Positions 43,577 to 51,509 of a DNA stretch of 64,000 nt are shown here, in pieces. Positions within the stretch are counted from its first letter, which is position 1. Every line of letters begins with the position of its first letter. Below the pieces are notes generated by a model. It saw nothing but the letters and a program-made list of their open reading frames with translations, did no database searches and was not told the DNA's origin. This DNA is from Actinoplanes solisilvae (lineage in GTDB: Bacteria; Actinomycetota; Actinomycetes; Mycobacteriales; Micromonosporaceae), in contig NZ_RJAC01000008.1 in the NCBI RefSeq assembly GCF_003999975.1, forward strand, positions 124,001 to 188,000. The letters are read 5' to 3'. The position numbers and the translations under genes were made by a program.

Positions 43577-45466
43577 GTGTCGAAGAAGCGAGCGCCGCGC
43601 GCACTGACCACGACCCTGGCTCTCCTGCTCGCCGGCCTGTCGGGCTACTCAGTGGTGGCGAACTGGCAGCAGGGCACACTCGTGCGCGAGGTTGCCGCAG
43701 CCGGGAGCGACACCGACGCGTACCAGAAAGCCGCCTTCGAACTCACCACCGAGATCGGCCTGCTGCAAGGCGCCATGCTCGAACCCGACGGCGAGGAACG
43801 TGCCGACCTGCTGGCGACCAACCAGGCAGCGAACAACGCGATGGAACGCATGGCCTCGGTGGACGAGGAGCACCACGGCTCGGCCGTCGACCTGGCCGAA
43901 CGGCACGCCAAACTGCGCATGGTCGTCGTCGGTTTCCTCAACCAGGTCGACCGGGGCGACACCGGGGCGGCCGAGACGACCCTCGAGGAAATCCTCGAAC
44001 CGGAGTACTCGTCGATGATGAAAGATCTGCTGAACGAGCAGAACCACCACGTCTCCGACTACGACCAGCAGCAGGCCGATTCGCTGAACGAGTCACGCAA
44101 GTCGGGCGTCACCGTGCTGATCGTCTTCCTGCTCGGGCTGGTCGTGCTGGGCGGCTTCGCGGCGTCCCGCCGCGGCCATCGCCGCCAGGTCGAGGCGATG
44201 GCGGCCACCGACCCATTGACCGGCCTGCTCAACCGTACGGCGTTCGTGAGCCGTACGGCCCAGGCCCTTGACGACCGACCCACAGTGCTGGTCATCAACG
44301 TGGACGGCTTCCGCGACGTCAACGAGCAGCTCGGCCACCGCGTCGGCGACCTGCTGCTCGTGGAGACCGGGCGGAGACTGTCCTCGCTGGTCCGAGGGGA
44401 CGACGTGGTCGCCCGTCTCGGCGGCGACGAGTTCGCGGTGCTTTTGCATGACGCCGACCCCGCCATCGGCGAGACGATCGCCGCGCGGCTCACGGAGACG
44501 TTCGACCGGTCGTTCACGATGGACGAGATCACGGTCGACCTGGAGGTCAGCATCGGGGCGGCGACCGCGCGCGAAGGCGAGGACGTGGTCACGGTGCTGC
44601 GGCACGCGGACGCGGCGATGCACGAGGCCAAGTCGCACCACGCGGGATTCCACCGCTACCAAGGGGAGGACAAGCAGGACGCGGCGGCCCGCCTGTTGCT
44701 GCTGGGCGACCTGCGCCGGGCCCTGGACGACCCCGACCAGTTGACCCTGCACTACCAGCCGAAGGTCGCGGTCGGGTCAGGCGCGCTGGTCGGAGTGGAA
44801 GCATTGGCGCGCTGGACCCACCCGGAGCGAGGACCGATCTCGCCGGCCGAGTTCATCCCGGTCCTCGAAGTCACGAACCTGATGCACAAGTTCACCGAGC
44901 GGGTGCTGACCACGGCACTGCGCCAGGCCCGTGCGTGGCTGGACGCGGGGCATCGCGTGCCGATCGCGGTGAACGTGTCGGCCCGCAGCCTGCTCGACCC
45001 GAACTTCCCGGACCGGGTGGCGGCACTGCTGTCGGAGATCGGGGTGCCGGGGGACCTGCTGTCGATCGAGGTGACGGAATACGCCCTGATGAGCGACCCG
45101 GACACGGCGATCGAAGCGCTGCACCGTCTGAACGCGGCCGGGGTGAAGGCCTCGATCGACGATTACGGGACCGGGTATTCGTCGATGACCTATCTCAAGG
45201 TGCTGCCGATCGCTGAGCTGAAGATCGATCGGTCGTTCGTGCTGGACATGGCGGGCGACTCGAGCAGTCGTGCTCTGGTCGCCTCGACCGTCGAGCTGGG
45301 GCATCGGCTTGGGCTGACCGTCGTGGCCGAAGGGGTTGAGGACGAGGCTGCTGCCCAAGCCCTGCGCGAGATCGGGTGTGACACTGCGCAGGGGTATCAC
45401 TTTGATCGGCCGCTGAGTGCCGATGCTCTTACCTCTCGGCTGGAGTCTCGGCTCTTGATCGTCTGA
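43577..45466 (+). CDS. membrane GGDEF-EAL protein (cyclic-di-GMP turnover)
   Basis: This 629-residue signalling protein has a first helix (about residues 10-28), an extracellular helical sensor (about 35-175), and a second helix (about 177-196). Its GGDEF domain carries an intact GGDEF (282-286) and an RxxD inhibitory site (273-276). Its EAL domain has EAL (408-410), and DDYGTGYSSMTYLK and LKIDRSFV motifs. Both active sites appear complete, so it could make and break c-di-GMP. The GTG start at 43577 has a GAGGGGG site. It is the only intact member of three such loci here. Confidence 0.92.
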   Translation: MSKKRAPRALTTTLALLLAGLSGYSVVANWQQGTLVREVAAAGSDTDAYQKAAFELTTEIGLLQGAMLEPDGEERADLLATNQAANNAMERMASVDEEHHGSAVDLAERHAKLRMVVVGFLNQVDRGDTGAAETTLEEILEPEYSSMMKDLLNEQNHHVSDYDQQQADSLNESRKSGVTVLIVFLLGLVVLGGFAASRRGHRRQVEAMAATDPLTGLLNRTAFVSRTAQALDDRPTVLVINVDGFRDVNEQLGHRVGDLLLVETGRRLSSLVRGDDVVARLGGDEFAVLLHDADPAIGETIAARLTETFDRSFTMDEITVDLEVSIGAATAREGEDVVTVLRHADAAMHEAKSHHAGFHRYQGEDKQDAAARLLLLGDLRRALDDPDQLTLHYQPKVAVGSGALVGVEALARWTHPERGPISPAEFIPVLEVTNLMHKFTERVLTTALRQARAWLDAGHRVPIAVNVSARSLLDPNFPDRVAALLSEIGVPGDLLSIEVTEYALMSDPDTAIEALHRLNAAGVKASIDDYGTGYSSMTYLKVLPIAELKIDRSFVLDMAGDSSSRALVASTVELGHRLGLTVVAEGVEDEAAAQALREIGCDTAQGYHFDRPLSADALTSRLESRLLIV

Positions 45467-45520
45467 GTGGATGCGGTTTGACGGGTCGGGCCGAGAAGCC
45501 GACGGCCCGGGCGCGAGGGG

Positions 45521-45742
45521 TCAGAGCGTGGCCAGGCAGGTCAGGGCCGTGATGGTGAGGGCTGTGCTCAGCAGCATCAGGAACGGGTTGTGGGTGCTCC
45601 ACCAGCGCATACGTCGGCGTACGTAGCGGGGAACCTCGTCGGTGCGGACCAGGCGCAGCGCTACGGCGTTCAGCGAGGCGGTAAACATGCCGAGCACGCC
45701 GAACCAGGCGGCCAGCGCGGCGAGCTGGGCGAACATGGGCAT
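45521..45742 (-). CDS. small two-helix membrane protein, function unknown
   Basis: The 73-residue protein begins MPMFAQLAALAAWFGVLGMFTAS (helix 1), has a basic loop (RYVRRRMRWWSTHNPF), and ends with a second helix (LMLLSTALTITALTCLATL). The type is common in actinobacteria, but its function is not known to me. The palindromic control site at 45762-45791 lies just upstream and matches the one before the monooxygenase operon, hinting at a shared regulator. Confidence 0.65.
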   Translation of the reverse strand: MPMFAQLAALAAWFGVLGMFTASLNAVALRLVRTDEVPRYVRRRMRWWSTHNPFLMLLSTALTITALTCLATL

Positions 45743-45761
45743 GTCGCCATCACACCCGCCG

Positions 45762-45791
45762 CGTACGGGGGCGTGGGTCTCAGTATGAGAC
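45762..45791 (-). promoter_or_regulatory. copy of the GTCTCA-N3-TGAGAC control site
   Basis: On the minus strand the order is GTCTCA-TAC-TGAGAC, then CCCACGCCC, then CGTACG, ahead of the small membrane gene start at 45742. The same palindrome and a CGTACG core occur at 34011-34046. Spacing differs (9 versus 13 bp), so the elements are probably separate sites. Confidence 0.5.
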
Positions 45792-45816
45792 AGCGACGGT
45801 CGGCTGCCTGCGAGCA

Positions 45817-46827
45817 TCAGGTCAGCGGGAACACCGACTGGGCCCACGGCGGACGCGTCGACGGCTGGATCGAGGTGACCCACTTGACCCACCAGAAGCC
45901 GCGGCGGCCGGGGGCGACGAGGCGGGCCGGGTAGCCGTGGCCGTACGTCAGCGGGCCGCCGCCGACGGCCGTGACCAGCCAGACATGGTCCAGGGTGCCG
46001 GGTCCGAACCAACGGGCGTACCCGGTGATCGAACGGACCTCGACGCTGCGCCAGCCGGGACCGAGACCGCCGGCCGCGCCGAGCAGGGTGCTCAGACGCA
46101 CGCCCTCCCACTGCTGGGAGCTGTACCAGCCGCTCGTGCAGTCGAGGACGGCGGTGAACCGCTCCTGCGGCAGGGCCAAAATCCCCGGCAGATCAAAAGA
46201 GGCAGACCCGACGCGTACGCTCCACGCCTGCTGATCGATGCGTTGAATGCCGTCGTCGATCCACGACGTGACGAGCAGTTTCTCCTTGGGGACGGAACCC
46301 GTGAAGCGGCGGTCGGTGGCGGCCCAGGTGTCCCAGACCGCGGTGGCGGCGGCCGCGCCCGCCCCGAGGACGCCGAACCGCAGAAGCGCCCGCCTGTCCG
46401 TGTCGGTGCGCCTAGGCCGTACGGCGTGGGTGGTGAAATGGCCGAGGACGGCCAGCAGGGCGCCGACCGCCGCGCCGACGTGGATCTGCATGAGCGTGAG
46501 CGGTCCGACGTCTTCGACACGGCCGGTGGAGTGGAGCAGGCCGCTGCCGATCGTCACCAGCACGAAGAACAGCAGGGCGAGCGAGAGCGCCTTGGTCGCC
46601 CGTTTCCGGCGGGTGCGGCGCAGGCCGCGGCGGATGACGACGTATTTCCAGGGTGCGACCAGCAGGATCGCGAGGGCGCCGGCCGCGTGCAACTGGATGA
46701 GGTTGAGCGGCCAGTCGACGCCGATGGTGTTGGCGGCCAGGCCGCTGAGCACGCCGGCGAGCACGAGAAGGCCGAGCACGAGGTCGACCCTGCGCGCCCC
46801 CTGCCTGCCCTGAAAACTCACCCGCAT
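45817..46827 (-). CDS. membrane molybdopterin-dependent oxidoreductase
   Basis: This 336-residue protein has four or five N-terminal hydrophobic segments (for example VLGLLVLAGVLSGLAA, AGALAILLVAPW, ALLFFVLVTIGSGLLH, VGALLAVLGHF) with histidines that could bind haem. A sulfite-oxidase-like molybdopterin-binding domain follows: LALPQERFTAVLDCTSGWYSSQQWEGVRLS carries the Cys that ligates Mo, and WLVTAVGGGPLTYGHGYPARLV carries cofactor contacts. The active site should face outward. It is a YedY/SorA-type relative whose substrate is unknown. GGDEF-EAL and hypothetical genes flank it. Confidence 0.85.
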   Translation of the reverse strand: MRVSFQGRQGARRVDLVLGLLVLAGVLSGLAANTIGVDWPLNLIQLHAAGALAILLVAPWKYVVIRRGLRRTRRKRATKALSLALLFFVLVTIGSGLLHSTGRVEDVGPLTLMQIHVGAAVGALLAVLGHFTTHAVRPRRTDTDRRALLRFGVLGAGAAAATAVWDTWAATDRRFTGSVPKEKLLVTSWIDDGIQRIDQQAWSVRVGSASFDLPGILALPQERFTAVLDCTSGWYSSQQWEGVRLSTLLGAAGGLGPGWRSVEVRSITGYARWFGPGTLDHVWLVTAVGGGPLTYGHGYPARLVAPGRRGFWWVKWVTSIQPSTRPPWAQSVFPLT

Positions 46828-46859
46828 ACCGAAACCTAACGCGGTCCAGGCCCGGACTG

Positions 46860-47741
46860 TCAGCGAGTCAAATCACGTGAACCGCGCTGATCGGCCCAGG
46901 CTCGCGCGGGGTCGTCGGCGCTCTCCGGCCCCAGCCGCCCCTCGGCCAGCAGCTTTTCGACCCGTTGAAGGTCGGCCTCCGCCTGTGCGTCGCGGCCCCG
47001 CGTCCGTCGATAGGTGGCCAGGACCTCGACGGCCCGTCGGGCCAGTACGCCGATGTTCACGGTGGGTGAATAGGCGGAGGCCCACAACTCCGCGTCGAGC
47101 GCTACGGCGGGAGCCTCCCACGGCTTCGCGGGCTCAGAGTCCTGCAACCGGCCGACAGCGTTCCCCTGGGCGATATAGCCGAGCAAGGCGAGCGGCTTGA
47201 ACGGCCATTCCCCGAGACGGAGCGCGCGTGGCAATGTCCGGCCGATCGCGGTTACACCGAGCGCCTCAACGAGGGCGAAGACGAGGTCGTCGGCCAGTCC
47301 GTCGGCGGTGAGGACCCTACGCAATGTCGGTTGATCGGCGGTCAGGGCGGCATCGCGGGCCCAGTTCACCAGTTCGGCGATGACGTCGTCGAGTTCGCGC
47401 GGCTGCGGCTGAGGGCCCGGCTGGTGCTCGTAGCCGCAGACCGTATCGACGAAGTTCAGGTGAGTGGACGGCCCGGTGAAGTCGCACGTCGTGGCACACA
47501 GCACGCCGCAGTCGTCGTCGAAGATGTGGGCCGCGAGGACCGGTCGTCCCGTCGCGGTAGCCAGCGCCCGGCACGGCTCCCGCAGATCGGGCGGCGCCGT
47601 CCAACCGCCGGTCTCCACCAGCTGCCAGCCGTCGCCGAGCGGCCTGACGAACCTGTGCCGGTGGCCGAAGCCGCCGATCCCGTCCTCGTGAACGAGCAGG
47701 CCCGGCGAACGACCAACCACAATGGTCCCGGTGTATCCCAC
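46860..47741 (-). CDS. hypothetical protein, paralogue of the upstream gene
   Basis: This 293-residue protein starts at GTG 47739-47741 with GYTGTIVVGRSPGLLVHEDGI. GFGHRHRFVRPLGDGWQLVE and VLAAHIFDDDCGVL follow, and then a helical half (LADDLVFALVEALGVTAIGRTLPRAL and others). It is clearly homologous to the gene at 47749-48633, which starts 7 bp upstream. No enzyme motif is seen. The first 100 residues look like a mixed alpha/beta domain of unknown function in actinobacteria. Confidence 0.65.
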   Translation of the reverse strand: MGYTGTIVVGRSPGLLVHEDGIGGFGHRHRFVRPLGDGWQLVETGGWTAPPDLREPCRALATATGRPVLAAHIFDDDCGVLCATTCDFTGPSTHLNFVDTVCGYEHQPGPQPQPRELDDVIAELVNWARDAALTADQPTLRRVLTADGLADDLVFALVEALGVTAIGRTLPRALRLGEWPFKPLALLGYIAQGNAVGRLQDSEPAKPWEAPAVALDAELWASAYSPTVNIGVLARRAVEVLATYRRTRGRDAQAEADLQRVEKLLAEGRLGPESADDPARAWADQRGSRDLTR

Positions 47742-47748
47742 GCGCAGC

Positions 47749-48633
47749 CTACGATCCGCTGATCGCGCGGCGGTCGGCTGACGCCCGCGCGCTGTCCTCG
47801 GCGGCATGGGACATGAGCCGGTCGGCCGTGAGCAGATCGGTCAACTCCCTGAGATCGACGTCGCGTTGGCCGGTCTTGCCCCGGGCGCGATCGTAGGCGG
47901 CCTGCGCCTCGATGATCCGCCGCGCCAGCGACTCCAGGTCAACGTCCGGGCGGTACGCTGCCGCCCAGACCTCCGCGTGCACGTCGACGGCGGCCGTTTC
48001 CCAGGGCTTCATCCGGCTCCCATCGGCTTCCCGGTTCACGGCTGCGATCTGGGTCTGCAGGAAAAGGTGGCCGACCGATGAGAACGGCCATTGGTCGACC
48101 GGAACGGAACGCGGCAGCGTACGGCCGATCGTCGGCACACCCAGCGCGCGAACGAGCCCGAAGACCAGATCGTCGGCCGTCACGTCAGCCATCAGAGCCG
48201 CCTCGATCGCCCGCGCGTCCCCGGGCAGCCCGGCCGCGCCGCACCAGTGGACCAGCTCGGCCACCACCTCGCCGAGCGGCCGGTTAGTCGGGCCAGGTCT
48301 GCGGGTCCGCTCGTGCTCGTCACAACATGGACTCTCGTAGTCGTTGACGATCGTCGGCCCTCCGACCTCATCCCCTGCAGCCGTGCCGAGCACCGCGTAG
48401 TCGCTGTCGTGGACGGCTGCCGCGAAGACCGGCCGTCCCGTCGACTTCGCGAGCCGGCGGCACGGCTCCCCCAGCTCTGGTGGTTCGCTCCAGCCGAGAC
48501 CGATCTCCACCATCTGCCAGCCGTCCCCGAGCGGCCGAAGATATCGGTGCCGGGGCCCGAAATCGTTGATGCCGTCCTCGTGGGCGAGCAATCCCGCCGA
48601 CCAGCCCACAACGACGAGCCCGGTGTATCCCAA
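47749..48633 (-). CDS. hypothetical protein, paralogue of the downstream gene
   Basis: The 294-residue protein starts at TTG 48631-48633, one base beyond the arabinofuranosidase stop, so it may depend on that gene for translation. GYTGLVVVGWSAGLLAHEDGI, FGPRHRYLRPLGDGWQMVE and FAAAVHDSDYAVLG match the neighbour point for point. The C-terminal half has VTADDLVFGLVRALGVPTIGRTLP and QWPFSS. The two arose by tandem duplication and have diverged. Function unknown. Confidence 0.65.
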   Translation of the reverse strand: MGYTGLVVVGWSAGLLAHEDGINDFGPRHRYLRPLGDGWQMVEIGLGWSEPPELGEPCRRLAKSTGRPVFAAAVHDSDYAVLGTAAGDEVGGPTIVNDYESPCCDEHERTRRPGPTNRPLGEVVAELVHWCGAAGLPGDARAIEAALMADVTADDLVFGLVRALGVPTIGRTLPRSVPVDQWPFSSVGHLFLQTQIAAVNREADGSRMKPWETAAVDVHAEVWAAAYRPDVDLESLARRIIEAQAAYDRARGKTGQRDVDLRELTDLLTADRLMSHAAEDSARASADRRAISGS

Positions 48634-48634
48634 T

Positions 48635-50146
48635 TCACTGACCGGGCGTGAGCCGAACGGCGACCCAGGAAACCGGCGGCATCGTCAGGCGCACCGTGTT
48701 GCCGGTGAGGTCGAGGGATTCGATCGGGCGCGGGACCACGCGGTCGGGGTCGTCGAGAGTGTTGACGGCGTTCAGGTCGGGATCGGTGAGGAGCCAGGAT
48801 TCGGCCACCCGGAATGGGGTGTCGAAGGCCGCCAGCGAGAAAGACAGCGGCATCGCGTCGGCCTGGTGGCGGTTCACGGCGAAGACGGTCAGGGAACCAG
48901 AGACGGGGTCATGGGTGGCTACGGCGTCGAGCGCCGGAACCTCGCCGAAGCGCTTGGTTTCGTACGTGGGGGCATTGACCTCGATGTTGAGGACGGAACC
49001 GCGGGCCAATCGGGCGGTGAGGGCGAACGGGTGGAATGTGGTCTGGCGCCAGGCGAGGCCGGACGGTTCGGCTCGGATGGGGGCGATGACGTTGACGAGT
49101 TGAGCCTGGCAGGCCGCCGTGACCCGGTCGCTGTGGCGGAGCAGGGAAATGAGGAGGCTGCCGACCACCACGGCGTCGGCGACGTTGTAGGTGTCCTCGA
49201 TGAGGCGAGGCGCGGTCTCCCATTCGGCGGGGGTGGCGCGGTTCTGGAAACGGCTCAGGTACCAGACGTTCCATTCGTCGAAGGAGATGTTGATGCGTTT
49301 CGGGGATTTGAGGCGGGCGCCGATGCTGTCGGCGGTCGCGGTGACGCCGGCGACGAAGTGGTCCATGTCGACGGCGGAGGCCAGAAAGCTGCCGAGGTCG
49401 CCGTCCACCGGTTCGTAGTAGGCGTGGGCCGAGATGTAGTCGACCTGGTCGTAGGCGAGTTCGAGAACGGTGGCCTCCCACGCGCCGAAGGTCGGCATCG
49501 ACGAGCTGGAACTGCCGCAGGCGACGAGTTCGAGTCCGGGTTCGGCGGAACGTAACGCCCGCGCGGTTTCGGCCGCGAGACGACCGTACTCGTGGGCTGT
49601 CTTGTGGCCGGTCTGCCACGGCCCGTCCATCTCGTTGCCGAGGCAGAACATCCGGATCCCGTACGGTTTCTCGACCCCGTTGGCGTGGCGCAGTGAAGCC
49701 AGGCGGGTGCGGTCGGGGTGGTTCAGGTATTCGTGGGCGTCGAGCGCTTCCTGCACGCCGCGGGTGCCGAGGTTGAGGGCGTACATGACCTCGACGTCGG
49801 CTTTCGCGGCCCAGCGCATGAATTCGTCGACGCCGACCTCGTTGGTCTCCAGGCTGTGCCAGGCCAGGTCGCGGCGAACGGGGCGTTCCTCGACGGGGCC
49901 GATCCCGTCCTCCCAGCGATACCCGGAGACGAAATTGCCGCCCGGATAACGCACGAGAGTCACCCCCATTTCCCGTACGAGGGCCAGCACGTCCTCGCGG
50001 AAGCCGTGCTCGTCGGCCGCGGGGTGCGACGGTTCGTAGAGGCCGCCGTAAACGCACCGTCCCATGTGCTCGACGAACGAGCCGAAGGTGCGCCGGGAAA
50101 CCGGGGCGACGACGCGGGACGGGTCGAGGTGCAGCGAGGCGGTCAC
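48635..50146 (-). CDS. GH51 alpha-L-arabinofuranosidase
   Basis: This 503-residue enzyme removes terminal arabinose from plant polysaccharide pieces; no signal peptide is seen, so it acts in the cytoplasm. RRTFGSFVEHMGRCVYGGLYEP lies at the start. The acid/base is Glu172 in CLGNEMDGPW, and the nucleophile Glu291 lies in SFDEWNVWY. HAYYEP lies between them. The length is normal for GH51 intracellular enzymes. The GTG start has a GGGAG site and overlaps the stop of a truncated sugar-permease gene in GTGA, so it was once the last gene of an import operon. Confidence 0.94.
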   Translation of the reverse strand: MTASLHLDPSRVVAPVSRRTFGSFVEHMGRCVYGGLYEPSHPAADEHGFREDVLALVREMGVTLVRYPGGNFVSGYRWEDGIGPVEERPVRRDLAWHSLETNEVGVDEFMRWAAKADVEVMYALNLGTRGVQEALDAHEYLNHPDRTRLASLRHANGVEKPYGIRMFCLGNEMDGPWQTGHKTAHEYGRLAAETARALRSAEPGLELVACGSSSSSMPTFGAWEATVLELAYDQVDYISAHAYYEPVDGDLGSFLASAVDMDHFVAGVTATADSIGARLKSPKRINISFDEWNVWYLSRFQNRATPAEWETAPRLIEDTYNVADAVVVGSLLISLLRHSDRVTAACQAQLVNVIAPIRAEPSGLAWRQTTFHPFALTARLARGSVLNIEVNAPTYETKRFGEVPALDAVATHDPVSGSLTVFAVNRHQADAMPLSFSLAAFDTPFRVAESWLLTDPDLNAVNTLDDPDRVVPRPIESLDLTGNTVRLTMPPVSWVAVRLTPGQ

Positions 50147-50313
50147 TTCAGGCTCCCAACCGCCAGCCCGCCCTGCCAGTATTTCTGCAAGGTCAGGAAG
50201 GCGACGATCAGCGGGACGATGGAGACGAGCAAGCCCACGATAATCAGGTTCCAGAGCGACTGCCCGCCGGCGTTGTTGGCGCTGGCGAGCTGGGTCCAGA
50301 GACCGATGCCGGG
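50143..50313 (-). pseudogene. C-terminal fragment of a sugar ABC transporter permease
   Basis: The minus strand reads PGIGLWTQLASANNAGGQSL, then WNLIIVGLLVSIVPLIVAFL, TLQKYWQGGLAVGSLK and a stop overlapping the arabinofuranosidase start. QKYWQGGLAVGSLK is the usual end of MalG-type permeases. All upstream parts (the rest of the permease, the other permease, the binding protein) are missing at about 50314. Confidence 0.85.
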
Positions 50314-50318
50314 CGTCC

Positions 50319-50696
50319 GGGGCGATCCACACGCTGTTGACCCGGGGGCTGCGGGTGCCCGAGGACGTGGCGGTCATCGGCTACGACGACATCGAGGACG
50401 GGCGTTACGGCCGCCCGACGATCAGCACCATCTCCCCCGACAAGGGAATGATCGCCCGTACGGCGGTGGAACGCCTCGTCCTGCGCATGGCGACCCCTGA
50501 CTCCGTCCCGGGCGTCGAGCTGCGCGCCGCCCACCGGCTCATCGCCCGGGAGAGCACCCTCGGGAGGACTTGGAAGCTCACGCGGGCCGGCGCTTCACCG
50601 CGCCCAGGAGCAGGGGCCACATCGAGCTGTGCTCGGGGTAGACGCGGGCGGCAGTGTCAATTTCGGACAGCCACGTGTCGCGTTGGGCCTCGGTGA
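50319..50696 (+). pseudogene. C-terminal fragment of a LacI-family regulator
   Basis: The plus strand reads GAIHTLLTRGLRVPEDVAVIG, then YDDIEDGRYGRPTISTI and ARTAVERLVLRMA, ending near RESTLGR. This is the last third of a LacI/GalR sugar-binding domain. The DNA-binding part is missing at about 50318, and the frame runs on past the natural end into the methyltransferase gene on the other strand. It joins the permease fragment back to back, so one event removed both gene starts. Confidence 0.85.
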
Positions 50697-51366
50697 GCAG
50701 GCCGCGGGCGATGGCCAGCGGGGCGATGCTGCGGAACGTGGCGGTCAGCATCGCGGCCGAGTCGGCCATCGTGCCCAGACGGCCGGTGACGTCGGTGCCG
50801 TCGGGGGCGCCGATGCCGGCCTCGGCGAACAGCGTGGGCAGGCGGAAGCCGAGCCGCACGTCGCGCCCGGCGGCCGCGTACGCGCCCAGGAAGACGCGTC
50901 GCCACTCGTCGACCACCGCCAGAGGCGGGTTGGAGTCGACCGCTCGCATGTCGTAGTCCTGCACGACGAGGACGCCGCCCGGCGCCACCCATCGCCACAT
51001 GCGGCGCAGCACCGCGGCCGGGTCGGCGACGTGCAGCAGGATCAGGCGGCCGTAAACGAGGTCGAACCCGCCGGCCGGGACCGCGTCGTCGTCGCTCTCC
51101 ACGTTGGCGGCCACGAACGTACCCCCGCATCCGGCGGCTGCCTTCTCCCCCAGGTCCTCGTCGAGGTCGATCCCGGTGGCCCGGCCGCCGCGGGTCACCA
51201 TCAGGTCCATCACGGCTCCGGTCCCGCAGCCGACGTCGAGACACCGGTCGCCGGGCGACAGGCCGGCCCGATCGAGAAGGCGCGCGGTGTCGGGGGCCCA
51301 CACCTCCGCCTGCCGCCGCAGCCGCTCGTACTCCTCCACGGTCCGTCCCATCACGTAGTCGCTCAT
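50578..51366 (-). CDS. SAM-dependent methyltransferase
   Basis: The 262-residue class I methyltransferase has motif I in LDVGCGTGAVMDLM (about residues 42-55), an acidic end of strand 2 (GIDLDEDL), a motif II-like FDLVYGRLILLHV, and motif III in APGGVLVVQDYD. It is UbiE/MerR-like in size, with an N-terminal helix that may cover the active site. The ATG at 51364-51366 follows GGAGGG. Its 3' end overlaps the LacI remnant. The acceptor is unknown. The divergent LuxR regulator may control it. Confidence 0.88.
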   Translation of the reverse strand: MSDYVMGRTVEEYERLRRQAEVWAPDTARLLDRAGLSPGDRCLDVGCGTGAVMDLMVTRGGRATGIDLDEDLGEKAAAGCGGTFVAANVESDDDAVPAGGFDLVYGRLILLHVADPAAVLRRMWRWVAPGGVLVVQDYDMRAVDSNPPLAVVDEWRRVFLGAYAAAGRDVRLGFRLPTLFAEAGIGAPDGTDVTGRLGTMADSAAMLTATFRSIAPLAIARGLLTEAQRDTWLSEIDTAARVYPEHSSMWPLLLGAVKRRPA

Positions 51367-51509
51367 GGCTTTCCCTCCGGTTCGCTGTGACATTCGGCCC
51401 GGCCGACCTGTGGATTCCTCATGTGTCGGGCATGTGTTTTGACACTGGTCCGAGGCGGTCGGCGGGAGCATCGTGGAGGCCATACCGAGATTTGCCTTGG
51501 AGGTGCCAG

